From the NCBI GenBank assembly GCA_947447265.1, contig CANFKC010000006.1, forward strand, positions 95,403 to 159,402: DNA of 64,000 bases, read 5' to 3'. The DNA is from Chitinophagaceae bacterium (GTDB lineage: Bacteria; Bacteroidota; Bacteroidia; Chitinophagales; Chitinophagaceae). The notes below the pieces were generated by a model, which ran no database searches, was not told the origin of the DNA, and worked only from the letters and a program-made list of their open reading frames with translations. A program made the translations under genes and the position numbers. Positions 18,135 through 26,244 of this stretch are shown piece by piece. Each line of letters begins with the position of its first letter. The first letter of the stretch is position 1.

Positions 18135-18167
18135 TTGACCGGAGGAATTGTCCAGGTGTATTTCTTT

Positions 18168-18198
18168 TTGGATATTGCCGTATAATTGTTCATCTTTA
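18168..18198 (+). promoter_or_regulatory. Candidate promoter of the first NHL gene
   Basis: TTG at 18168-18170 and CATCTTTA at 18191-18198 are 20 bases apart, close to the TTG/TAnnTTTG pattern. Transcription would begin after the earlier in-frame ATGs at 18186 and 18198, which favours the ATG at 18219. Confidence 0.45.
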
Positions 18199-18218
18199 TG
18201 GAATTAAATATCCCAATT

Positions 18219-19904
18219 ATGACTACACCTTATTTGCGCTGCTGCGGATTGCTGATTCTTATACTTTGTGCCTATCATAGTACCCATGCACAAACCATTA
18301 CCACCATGGCTGGTTCTTCAACGAGTGGTTTTAGCGGAGATGGTGGTGCTGCCACTGCAGCCACTATTTATAATCCATGGGGTGTGGCGCTTGATGCTGC
18401 CGGTAACCTTTATATTGGTGATGGTACCAATAACCGTATACGGAGGGTAAGCGCAGCCGGAATAATTACTACTTATGCAGGTACTGGTGCAGCTGCATAT
18501 GGTGGCGATGGCGGGCCAGCTACTGCGGCACAACTGAAGAATCCAAGCGGGGTTGCTCTTGATACAATGGGTAATTTGTACATTTCTGACGCTAATAATC
18601 ATCGCATCAGGAAAATAACTCCATCAGGCATCATCTCCACCTTTGCCGGTACAGGAAGCGCTGGTTTCAGTGGAGACGGTGGACCTGCCACAGCTGCGCA
18701 GATTGTCTTCTCCGATGGTATTGCGGCTGATCGCTATGGCAATGTGTATATCCCAGACCCGTCTAATCACAGGATTCGTAGGATTGATGCCAGTGGTCTC
18801 ATCAGCACATTTGCAGGTAATGGCTCCATAGGTAGCACCGGTGATGGTGGGGCGGCCACCGCTGCTACTATCAACTATCCTTCGGATATTGAAGTTGATA
18901 ATGCCGGCATCGTTTATTTTACGGATTACCAGGAGAATATTGTAAGGAAAATAAATACGGCTGGTGTCATATCTAAAATAGCAGGGGTTGGTACACCTGC
19001 TTTCAGTGGCGATGGTGGCCCGGCTACAGCTGCCGAATTGAGTCATCCAATAGGTATTGATGTTGATAATTGCGGTAATATATATATCGGCGATGCCCTC
19101 AATGGCAGAGTTCGTAAAATTGATGCATCGGGTAACATCTCCACAATTGCAGGAAATGGCTCTTTGACTTTTGGTGGTGACGGTGGCCCCGCTACCGCAG
19201 CAAGTATTAACGAGCCTCATGCTATTTGTCATGATGGCAATAATAATTTATACATTGCCGACAGGTTGAACAGCAGGGTAAGAAAGATCACCTATCCTGT
19301 AAACAGCATTCCTCGTTTCTTTTACGGCAGCCCTGATTCTTTTTCGGTTTGCATCAACGGAGCAGCGGTGCACCTTGATTCACTTCTGGCCGTGACGGAT
19401 TCTAACGCTGGTCAAATAGAAACGCTGTCAATTTATTCCAACGCATCGCATGGAATGCTTTCTGGTTTCAGTACTTCTTTTCCAAGTACTGGAGGTTTCA
19501 CGTTGCCATCAGGCTTAACTTATACGCCAACAGCGGGTTATTCAGGTAACGACACGTTCCGTATTTCCCTTTCCGATTGTTTGGCCACCACAATTAAAAC
19601 AGTTTATGTAAAGGTTAAAACTTTGGCTGCATGCAAGGCTACCGTTGCCAGTCAGCATATTTCTAACGATGGCTTATTCGTTTTTCCCAATCCGAATCAT
19701 GGGTCTTTCGGAATCAGTTTGACAATGAGCGGGAATGAAGAAGGCCTGCTTACCATTTCTAATGTTCTGGGGGAAAAGGTAAAGCAACTTAGTGTCAAGA
19801 CGAATCAGCTGACTGAAATTCAGTTGAATGTTCCAACGGGTTTGTATTTTATATCAGCGGTTACCAACGATGCCAGATTCATGACCAACATCATAGTGGA
19901 ATAA
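18219..19904 (+). CDS. NHL-repeat T9SS cargo protein (first copy)
   Basis: The 561-residue protein begins MTTPYLRCCGLLILILCAYH, a signal peptide ending HAQ. Six NHL-like repeats follow (residues about 27-365), each with a GFSGDGGPATAA core and GNLYIxDxxNxRIRK: enough for one six-bladed propeller. Next comes a cadherin-like unit (about residues 370-480, with LTYTPTAGYSGNDTFRISLS) and a type A T9SS sorting domain (about 490-561, FVFPNPNHGSFGI to MTNIIVE). NHL propellers bind proteins, nucleic acids or glycans, so the ligand cannot be inferred. It is a paralogue of the protein at 24286, which replaces the cadherin-like unit with a BIG2 unit. The start was chosen from the promoter at 18168. Confidence 0.9.
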   Translation: MTTPYLRCCGLLILILCAYHSTHAQTITTMAGSSTSGFSGDGGAATAATIYNPWGVALDAAGNLYIGDGTNNRIRRVSAAGIITTYAGTGAAAYGGDGGPATAAQLKNPSGVALDTMGNLYISDANNHRIRKITPSGIISTFAGTGSAGFSGDGGPATAAQIVFSDGIAADRYGNVYIPDPSNHRIRRIDASGLISTFAGNGSIGSTGDGGAATAATINYPSDIEVDNAGIVYFTDYQENIVRKINTAGVISKIAGVGTPAFSGDGGPATAAELSHPIGIDVDNCGNIYIGDALNGRVRKIDASGNISTIAGNGSLTFGGDGGPATAASINEPHAICHDGNNNLYIADRLNSRVRKITYPVNSIPRFFYGSPDSFSVCINGAAVHLDSLLAVTDSNAGQIETLSIYSNASHGMLSGFSTSFPSTGGFTLPSGLTYTPTAGYSGNDTFRISLSDCLATTIKTVYVKVKTLAACKATVASQHISNDGLFVFPNPNHGSFGISLTMSGNEEGLLTISNVLGEKVKQLSVKTNQLTEIQLNVPTGLYFISAVTNDARFMTNIIVE

Positions 19905-19908
19905 TTTC

Positions 19909-19934
19909 GCAGAGTGTTAACACGACGACTCTGC
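19909..19934. terminator. Weak hairpin between convergent genes
   Basis: GCAGAGT pairs with ACTCTGC around a 12-base loop. It lies in the 42-base gap between the convergent NHL gene and the cyanophycinase gene. No strong T-run is seen on either side. Confidence 0.3.
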
Positions 19935-19946
19935 CCTTGTATGATA

Positions 19947-20822
19947 TTATGGTTTTTGCGAACCGGTTTCAGACGAGGTAGACTTTCTTTCGGCAAGTAA
20001 ATAGTAGCTTCCGTCGGCAATAATGTCGACTTTAATATTCTCCACGGTGATTGGGGTGTTGTCGTCTGCTTCTTCAATATTGGAAGTACGCATTTCGCTG
20101 CCGTTAATAAATATAACCATGCCCGATCCCATGCACTCTGCGTGATTGCCATTCGTAATGAGTAGGGCAGTGTCTTCTCCGAGGCCAATTCCCAGGCATG
20201 TTGGGTGTAAGGCAACAGCATGCGCAAGCCGTGCAAAGCGCCCTCGCTTAATAAAGTGTGTGTCTACAATAACGTTACTGATGAGGTTGAAACCGGTTGC
20301 TATTTTTATATCTTTTTTAAAAATGGCTTCCCGTATCGGGCCTCCCGTTATAATGGTTTCTGGGATGCACATTGCCCCGGCACTTGTGCCACCGACTACG
20401 AAATGTTTATCGGCATGGTATTTTGTTTTGATTGCAGTTAAGAGATCCGTTCCGGCCAAAAGGGCTATGAGTTTTTCCTGGTCGCCGCCAGTAAAGAATA
20501 CTGCATGTGCCCCTTTAACGCGCTGTATGGAAACCGGGTCATTAGCATCCTGTACATTGGCAACGTTTATTATGCCTACGTGGGTAAAGCCGGCTTGTTG
20601 GTAAGCATTGATGTACCATGCTTCCATCTCGTCTGGTATAGAAGATGCAGCGGCAATTATTTCAATTATGTGGTGTTCGCGAGGCACGCGGTCAATGAGC
20701 TCGCCCAATATTTCAAAATGTGAAGTTGATTTGTTTTTCTTTTGAATAGTAAGGTTTTCACCAGCTATTTCACCCTTATCTTCATGCCCGCCAATAAGCA
20801 GCAGGCTTCCTTTTGGTTGCAT
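19947..20822 (-). CDS. Cyanophycinase family peptidase (S51)
   Basis: The 291-residue protein carries all the cyanophycinase landmarks: GGHEDKGE (residues 11-18), FTGGDQEKL (110-118), the nucleophile elbow GGTSAGA with Ser147, the DTHFIKRGRFARL helix (His189) and GIGLGEDTA. Known relatives cut the beta-Asp-Arg backbone of cyanophycin, a nitrogen store, to dipeptides. The length fits the family (about 270-290). No cyanophycin synthetase is in the window, so the true substrate may differ. It is the last gene of a minus-strand operon and starts one base after the stop codon of the aminotransferase gene (TAATATG arrangement), which implies translational coupling. No signal peptide is seen. Confidence 0.9.
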   Translation of the reverse strand: MQPKGSLLLIGGHEDKGEIAGENLTIQKKNKSTSHFEILGELIDRVPREHHIIEIIAAASSIPDEMEAWYINAYQQAGFTHVGIINVANVQDANDPVSIQRVKGAHAVFFTGGDQEKLIALLAGTDLLTAIKTKYHADKHFVVGGTSAGAMCIPETIITGGPIREAIFKKDIKIATGFNLISNVIVDTHFIKRGRFARLAHAVALHPTCLGIGLGEDTALLITNGNHAECMGSGMVIFINGSEMRTSNIEEADDNTPITVENIKVDIIADGSYYLLAERKSTSSETGSQKP

Positions 20823-20823
20823 A

Positions 20824-22086
20824 TTATGTAAATGATTTTATGAGTTGTTCAATACGTCGCAAGCCCGATACAAGATTGGCCTCTTCAGGGCCGAATGAAC
20901 AGCGAATGTAGTTATGGAATTTTATTTCTTTTTTTTGTTTTCGGGGATCTATATCAAACAGGTGACCCGGCACTACAAGTACTTTGTGCTTTAACGCTTC
21001 TTTAAAAAAGCTTTCTGAATTATTCAGGGGTGGGGGCAGTTGGCTGATATCAGCCCATATATAGAATGTGCTGTTGGCATCGGTGGAACACAACATTCCA
21101 AACTCCCTCAATGCTGCCAGGGTTATTGATTGCTTATGACTAAAGACTTCTCTTAACGCCTGCGTTTCTTTATTGGCCCTTTCAGGTTCTAATAACTGAA
21201 TTGCTGCCCTTTGAATAGGCATGCTCGGGCCGCCATCTATTCCGCTAGCCGCCCTGCCAAGGTCTTCAATTATGTTTGTGGGTCCTAATATCCATGCTAA
21301 TCTCCAGCCCGGATATCGAAAGGATTTGGTGAGGCCATCTACAATAAGGACCGCATCGTTGTTTACGTCTTCAATATAGGCGGCACCGGAAATTGGGCCT
21401 GCTGCAGGTTTGCTATTTTCGTATATAAAGTGGGAGTACACTTCATCAATAATTAGTGCGCAATTTTGTTTTTTCGCAGCTGTTAAGTAGGTGTTGAGTG
21501 CATCCCCTTTTATAACGTGGCCGGTAGAGTTGCACGGGTTGCTCAGTAAAAATGCATCAAGCTTGTAGTCACCAATTATCGTTGCAAATTCGTTAGGTGG
21601 AACAGCGTAGTTGTCTTCCTTCCTTGTTGGTATGCAAATTGGTGTTACTCTGTCTAATTGGTAGTTAAAAAGATCTTCGTAAGCCGGATATTCCGGCACC
21701 TTGTATCCTACCTTTATGGTTCCGAAAATGGAAAATATCCGCGTTAGCGCAAGGCGGCCACCCATGGCTATACTCACGTTAGCTGCTGTGTATTGCGATT
21801 TCTTTTCCTGGCGGTATAGCCTGTTGTAGTATGCTGCAATTGCGGTTCTTAATTCTGCCATTCCATTAAGTGGCCCGTACCGGTCGTCGCCCGGCTCTAT
21901 AGAGAAGTTCTTTATACGGTCGGGTGCCCCGGGCATTTCCCCTACTTCAGGCTCTCCTTGTCCAAGGTTAGCCCATTCGGGGTTGCCATTATAGTATCCC
22001 AGTTTTGCCGCTTCGTCTATCACCCATATAACGCCTATGTCGCTTATTTCGTTAAATGCGCCCAGTAGTTTTTTAATTTTTTCCAT
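20824..22086 (-). CDS. PLP-dependent class I/II aminotransferase
   Basis: The 420-residue protein has the fold-type I landmarks: Asn183 in SNPCNSTG, Asp214 in LIIDEVYS, the PLP Lys254 in DGLTKSFRYPGWRLAW and Arg262 for the substrate carboxylate. The N-terminal GQGEPEVGEMPGAP and GPLNGMAELRTAIAAYYN regions also fit. It should transfer or remove an amino group from an amino acid, but the residues seen do not fix the substrate, and it may be a specialised aminotransferase rather than AspC. It lies in an operon with a PsiD-like decarboxylase, an RMD1-type protein and a cyanophycinase, one base from the last. The order suggests it works on an amino acid or dipeptide product of a neighbour; that is inference. 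Confidence 0.9.
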   Translation of the reverse strand: MEKIKKLLGAFNEISDIGVIWVIDEAAKLGYYNGNPEWANLGQGEPEVGEMPGAPDRIKNFSIEPGDDRYGPLNGMAELRTAIAAYYNRLYRQEKKSQYTAANVSIAMGGRLALTRIFSIFGTIKVGYKVPEYPAYEDLFNYQLDRVTPICIPTRKEDNYAVPPNEFATIIGDYKLDAFLLSNPCNSTGHVIKGDALNTYLTAAKKQNCALIIDEVYSHFIYENSKPAAGPISGAAYIEDVNNDAVLIVDGLTKSFRYPGWRLAWILGPTNIIEDLGRAASGIDGGPSMPIQRAAIQLLEPERANKETQALREVFSHKQSITLAALREFGMLCSTDANSTFYIWADISQLPPPLNNSESFFKEALKHKVLVVPGHLFDIDPRKQKKEIKFHNYIRCSFGPEEANLVSGLRRIEQLIKSFT

Positions 22087-22133
22087 TGCCTGTTTTCGCT
22101 CGTTGTGAGGGCTTTTAATTCTTGCAAATATAT

Positions 22134-22919
22134 TCAGAAGTACTTGCTCAGCACCGCATGAAGCGCTTCAAAAAATATAAGCAGAATAATGATCCATTCC
22201 AGTTTATTCGCATCTCTATGTTGCACTAATTGAGCAAAAATTGTTAGGTTGCTATCAATGGTTTTCATGGTGTAGTCCACTTCTTTGAATCTGGTTTTCA
22301 GATGAAAAGTACGCGATAAGCCTGTATTGATTTCGGCCAGATATTCCTCTTCCCAAACGGTATCCGGCGCATCAAGGAAGTAAAGATTATCGGTAATGCG
22401 GTTTTGTATATTTAGTGTCTTGCCTATGAATTTCATCAGCTCGGTTTTTGATGTGCTGATTTTCCCTGTTTGCTCCAGCTGGTGGGTGAGTGTTACTGTT
22501 TCGGCCAATAGCTTTTGCGCGAGGTCGGTGAAGTGGTCTAATACTACTGATTGGCTCACATTTAGCAATACGATCTTGACGACATCTGCATTGAGCTCGG
22601 GAACTTGCATCGAGTTATACCCGAAATGAAGCTTAAGGCCGGAATTAATTTCGATAACGAAATCTTCTTTTATTATGTTACCGGAGAGGTTGTCAGTAAA
22701 CTGTTTTGTAAATGTTATAAAGTCTGCTACAGTGCGCTCATCACAATCTGAAAAACTGACTTCACCATAGTGCTGAACATAGATATAGGAGGACTCATTT
22801 CTTTTAATAAGTATATCGGTGGGGCATGAGGAATATATTGTTCCCTTGTAGGCTGCTGCCAGATTTTTTAATCGGATACTTTCGCCGAGGCGATAGGCGG
22901 CTATTTTTACGTGTTGCAA
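22134..22919 (-). CDS. RMD1/YagE family (DUF155) protein
   Basis: The 261-residue protein has a central TLNIQNRITDNLYFLDAPD and Trp-Glu motif, a TFHLKTRFKEVDYTMKT block and the C-terminal membrane segment KLEWIIILLIFFEALHAVL. These fit DUF155 (RMD1/Sif2/YagE) proteins, which end in a LEWIII membrane helix. Eukaryotic RMD1 relatives work in mitochondria or microtubule-linked processes, while bacterial roles are poorly known. The N-terminal two thirds are probably cytoplasmic and the last helix anchors the protein to the inner membrane. It lies between the decarboxylase gene (18 bases upstream) and the aminotransferase gene (47 bases downstream). Whether it acts on lipids or as a scaffold is not visible. 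Confidence 0.85.
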   Translation of the reverse strand: MQHVKIAAYRLGESIRLKNLAAAYKGTIYSSCPTDILIKRNESSYIYVQHYGEVSFSDCDERTVADFITFTKQFTDNLSGNIIKEDFVIEINSGLKLHFGYNSMQVPELNADVVKIVLLNVSQSVVLDHFTDLAQKLLAETVTLTHQLEQTGKISTSKTELMKFIGKTLNIQNRITDNLYFLDAPDTVWEEEYLAEINTGLSRTFHLKTRFKEVDYTMKTIDSNLTIFAQLVQHRDANKLEWIIILLIFFEALHAVLSKYF

Positions 22920-22937
22920 GATTGTAGTTTTTGAAGT

Positions 22938-24080
22938 TTACTCGATCACGGGATAAGCCTGGGCTATTTTTGTCCCCATTTTGTAGTGGACTGCCTGCCT
23001 GGCGGAAAAACATACATTGCTGCTGCCTTCAAACAGCACTATGATGTCGGAACCCCCAAACTGGAAGTAGGATAGCTCTTCACCTTTGCGCACGGTTACA
23101 CCCACCTCTGCAGTAAGGATAACAGAAGATACCTGGCACATGCCGATTGGTAGCACTGCAAACAGACCTATTGGAGTATCTAATACAAATAGCCCCCTTG
23201 TTTGTGCAAACTGGTAACCGGGCGTATCGAGCGAGTCGTAACTTCGTTTTAGATTTATGTTGTGGACTCCCGGGTTTTCTTCAACCGCTTCAACTTCAAG
23301 GTATACCTGGCCTTGTATTACTCGGGCTTCAAGTACCCTGCCACCTACCGGGGCATGTTGCCTGTGGTAGTCGGTTGGGCCAAGGTAGGAATGCATGAAC
23401 ATGCCATTGTCAAAACGGTCCTTATAAGGGCTGCCTTCCAGCAGCTCACTTATTTTCCAGTTTATTTTTTTGAGCGTAACATGCGAATCCTTTCTTATTT
23501 CCCACTGTCCGCCAAATGTGGAATCGGCAGGCATAACAATTACAGTTTGGTCGGTTACTGCTGCTATGGGTCGGTAGCCTGGTTTAAAGTGCCTTGCAAA
23601 TACCTGATTAAAAGAGTGCCACCCGCCATGCGGACGAACATATTCGTTCATGTTGTAGTAGGGGGTGTCGTAAAGGCTTTTTTCCGATTCTTTTGTAAGT
23701 GATTCCGGCAGATCTAAGAAGAGCCCCAATGCGTTGGCATAGTCAACTAACCACTTCGAAAATGGAGTAAGCGGAGCGGCCTTATCGAGTGGCTCAATTT
23801 TGTTTTGCAGTCTTAATAACGGGCTTTGGTCCGCTATAAAGTAGAAGGCACTGAGGTGGTCATTTACATTGTTCCCTGACGAAGTTTCTGTTGGGACCCA
23901 GTACAGGAAGTTATTGATCCATTCCAGGTAGCTGTTTAGTGTCGTGACCTGTTCTAGGAACGGGACGTTTTTGTTGTGCGCGGTTTTTATAGCTTCTTCG
24001 AAGTGTCCATGCCAGTTATTTGTTTCAATTAGTTTGGCTAATTCTTCGACGACAGGGTGCAGTATCAATTGCATTTGCAT
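22938..24080 (-). CDS. Phosphatidylserine decarboxylase family enzyme with PSDC-type N-terminus (PsiD-like)
   Basis: The 380-residue protein has two parts. Residues 1-about 110 (LHPVVEELAKLIETNN and LNSYLEWINNFLYWVP) resemble the PSDC domain found before the decarboxylase in fungal PsiD, which decarboxylates tryptophan. The rest is the pyruvoyl-dependent decarboxylase: VMPADSTFGG, MHSYLGPTDYHRQHAPVGG with the catalytic His, and FGGSD, where Ser344 should become the pyruvoyl group after self-cleavage (canonical LGST). Classical enzymes make phosphatidylethanolamine and are shorter and membrane-bound; here no membrane helix is seen. An amino-acid substrate is therefore as plausible as phosphatidylserine. 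It is the first gene of the minus-strand operon, and a double direct repeat lies about 120-147 bases upstream of its ATG. Confidence 0.88.
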   Translation of the reverse strand: MQMQLILHPVVEELAKLIETNNWHGHFEEAIKTAHNKNVPFLEQVTTLNSYLEWINNFLYWVPTETSSGNNVNDHLSAFYFIADQSPLLRLQNKIEPLDKAAPLTPFSKWLVDYANALGLFLDLPESLTKESEKSLYDTPYYNMNEYVRPHGGWHSFNQVFARHFKPGYRPIAAVTDQTVIVMPADSTFGGQWEIRKDSHVTLKKINWKISELLEGSPYKDRFDNGMFMHSYLGPTDYHRQHAPVGGRVLEARVIQGQVYLEVEAVEENPGVHNINLKRSYDSLDTPGYQFAQTRGLFVLDTPIGLFAVLPIGMCQVSSVILTAEVGVTVRKGEELSYFQFGGSDIIVLFEGSSNVCFSARQAVHYKMGTKIAQAYPVIE

Positions 24081-24198
24081 AACTCATTTGTATTTGTATG
24101 CAAAGGTTTGTTTTCATACGGTTGGGGTTATTACACAGTTTTTTTAATGTGTTGTATAATTCACACCTGTATTATGTTCTTGTTAGCGCTCAAATTTA

Positions 24199-24227
24199 CC
24201 GTTCGTAAACAATAACGACCGTTCGTT
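24199..24227. promoter_or_regulatory. Double direct repeat, candidate operator, site 1
   Basis: ACCGTTCGT occurs at 24199-24207 and 24219-24227, a 20-base period. The second copy reads AACGACCGTTCGTT with its flanks, an imperfect palindrome. The site lies between the divergent decarboxylase operon (ATG at 24080) and the NHL gene (ATG at 24286). A 20-base spacing puts two sites on one face of the helix, as for a TetR-type dimer pair, but the binding protein is not known. Confidence 0.6.
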
Positions 24228-24285
24228 CCTTTTTTTTGGTTGGGACTTTTTACCTATTGACCTTTACCCTTTAAAACATGTTTCT

Positions 24286-25893
24286 ATGAAAAATACATTC
24301 ACTTTCTCCAGGCTCAGAGCATCGCTTCTATTGATTGGATTTCTGGTATTTTACCTTCAATCTAAGGGGCAAATAATAAATACGGTTGCCGGCATCGGCA
24401 CTGCCGGTTTTGGCGGTGACGGGGCAGCCGCGACAGCAGCGAATTTAAATGCTCCATGGTTGGTAGTAGTTGACGGTAGCGGAAATATGTATATAAGCGA
24501 CGGTGCTAACAACCGTATTCGCAAGGTAACCGCAAGCGGGACCATTTCCACATTCGCTGGCATTGGCACAGTTGGTTTCAGTGGCGATGGTGGCCCAGCA
24601 ACCGCTGCGCAGTTTCGTGCACAATGGGGAATAGCTTTGGATAACAGCGGTAACTTATATATTGCCGATAATGGAAACCATCGCATCCGTAAAGTAAATC
24701 CTTCTGGCATTATCAGCACCATTGCGGGGAATGGGACAGGCATGTTCAGTGGAGATGGCGGCCCTGCCAGTGCAGCGACATTACATAATCCTTCCTGTCT
24801 TGTGGCAGACAATAGTGGGAATCTGTATATAGCCGATAATTATAATTACAGGATACGTAAAATAGATCCATCAGGCATCATTAGCACAATTGCCGGAAAT
24901 GGCACAGCGGGATATACCGGTGATGGCGGCGCAGCAACGGCAGCAGAAATAAGGGATATAGAAGGAATAACGATAGACGGTAGTGGAAATTTGTATTTTG
25001 CTGATCCCTATGATATGGTGGTGCGTAAAATTAGCACTTCCGGAGGTATAAGTACTTTCGCCGGCACCGGCACTGGAGGCTTTAGTGGGGATGGAGGTGC
25101 GGGTAGTTCGGCAAACTTAGAGCAACCCATTTGCGTTGCAGCGGACGGAGGAGGAAATTTATTTATTGCAGATTTGGGCAACTATAGAATCCGCAAGGTC
25201 TCCCCTTCTGGTATTATCAGTACTGTGGCAGGAACAGGTACAGCCGGTTTTGCAGGCGATGGAGGCCCGGCAACATTGGCACAGATTGGTTATGTTACCG
25301 GGGTTGGAACCGACGGCGGAGGAAATTTGTTTATTGTCGATCAGGATCATAACCGTATCAGAAAAGTAGATCTATGTACCGTGCCCTCAGCAGGTACTGT
25401 AACAGGTGTCGACAGTGTATGTCCATCCTATACAACAACGCTCACCGCAGGCACGTCAGCTGGTACATGGGTCAGTGCAAACACATCGATAGCTACAGTA
25501 TCGCCGACTGGTGTGGTAAGGGGCCTAGTTTCGGGCGTTGTAAATATCTACTATGTGGTCAGTAATTCCTGCGGCTCTGATACAGCTATTTTCCCTGTTT
25601 TTGTGCGTTCCGTTGCTTCCTGCGCTACAATGGTTGGGGATATGCAGCAAAAGACAGAAACCCTTCAAATACTACCCAATCCTAATAAAGGTTCCTTTGT
25701 AATTCATCTATCCACCAATGCCGGCGAAGAATCGACCATTGTTATCACCGATGTTTTGGGTAAGAAAGTCAAAGAATTTACCGCAAGCGCAAACAAAGAA
25801 ACAGAAGTAAAACTCAACGTTTCACCGGGGATTTATTTTGTTATTGCGAATACACCTGATAGTAGACTAATAATAAAGTTCATAGTTGATTAA
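24286..25893 (+). CDS. NHL-repeat T9SS cargo protein (second copy)
   Basis: The 535-residue protein starts MKNTFTFSRLRASLLLIGFL, a signal peptide ending KGQ. Six NHL-like repeats follow (about residues 25-365), with GFSGDGGPATAA cores and GNLYIADxxNxRIRK strands, forming one six-bladed propeller. A bacterial Ig-like BIG2 unit (about 368-440, with PSAGTVTGVDSVCPSYTTTL and VSNSCGSD) and a type A T9SS sorting domain (about 457-535, LQILPNPNKGSFVI to LIIKFIVD) complete it. It is a paralogue of the protein at 18219. The ATG at 24286 lies 58 bases after the candidate operator, and the same operator occurs again after its stop codon. Ligand and role are unknown. Confidence 0.92.
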   Translation: MKNTFTFSRLRASLLLIGFLVFYLQSKGQIINTVAGIGTAGFGGDGAAATAANLNAPWLVVVDGSGNMYISDGANNRIRKVTASGTISTFAGIGTVGFSGDGGPATAAQFRAQWGIALDNSGNLYIADNGNHRIRKVNPSGIISTIAGNGTGMFSGDGGPASAATLHNPSCLVADNSGNLYIADNYNYRIRKIDPSGIISTIAGNGTAGYTGDGGAATAAEIRDIEGITIDGSGNLYFADPYDMVVRKISTSGGISTFAGTGTGGFSGDGGAGSSANLEQPICVAADGGGNLFIADLGNYRIRKVSPSGIISTVAGTGTAGFAGDGGPATLAQIGYVTGVGTDGGGNLFIVDQDHNRIRKVDLCTVPSAGTVTGVDSVCPSYTTTLTAGTSAGTWVSANTSIATVSPTGVVRGLVSGVVNIYYVVSNSCGSDTAIFPVFVRSVASCATMVGDMQQKTETLQILPNPNKGSFVIHLSTNAGEESTIVITDVLGKKVKEFTASANKETEVKLNVSPGIYFVIANTPDSRLIIKFIVD

Positions 25894-25925
25894 ACGTTAT
25901 TTGTTGAATGCCAGGCTAAATAACT

Positions 25926-25954
25926 ACCGTTCGTGAAGAAAAACGACCGTTCGT
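25926..25954. promoter_or_regulatory. Double direct repeat, candidate operator, site 2
   Basis: ACCGTTCGT occurs at 25926-25934 and 25946-25954, the same 20-base period as at 24199. The flanking run CGTTCCTTTTTTT also matches, so about 40 bases are homologous. It precedes the giant gene at 26245. Confidence 0.6.
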
Positions 25955-26157
25955 TCCTTTTTTTGGGATTATGGCTTGCTATTTTGTAAATTTATATTTA
26001 ATCTCTTCCTAGGTATACATTTTCATAATTGTTGAGGCTGAATAGGATTAAATTCTTTTATGTTTATCAGAAACTAAGGCTATTGTAAAAAAATGTTAAC
26101 TAAGTTTATTTATTAGCAGGTTTTTATGTTTGGGTAAAATTTGTAATTGTTAACAGG

Positions 26158-26189
26158 TTGCAAATTTCAATTATTTGCCGTTATCTTTG
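26158..26189 (+). promoter_or_regulatory. Bacteroidota-type promoter of the first giant gene
   Basis: TTG at 26158-26160 and TATCTTTG at 26182-26189 are separated by 21 bases. This matches the -33/-7 pattern well. The ATG is 55 bases beyond the -7 box. Confidence 0.7.
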
Positions 26190-26244
26190 GCATTCGTCGT
26201 TTTGTTCTATATCTATAAAGTTGTAAAAAATATAAATATATAAT

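Larger units (their letters stand above)
25894..26244. other. Intergenic region with second operator and a promoter
   Basis: These 351 bases hold the second copy of the double repeat (25926-25954) and a strong promoter (26158-26189). The rest is A+T-rich, with no coding potential seen. Confidence 0.7.
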
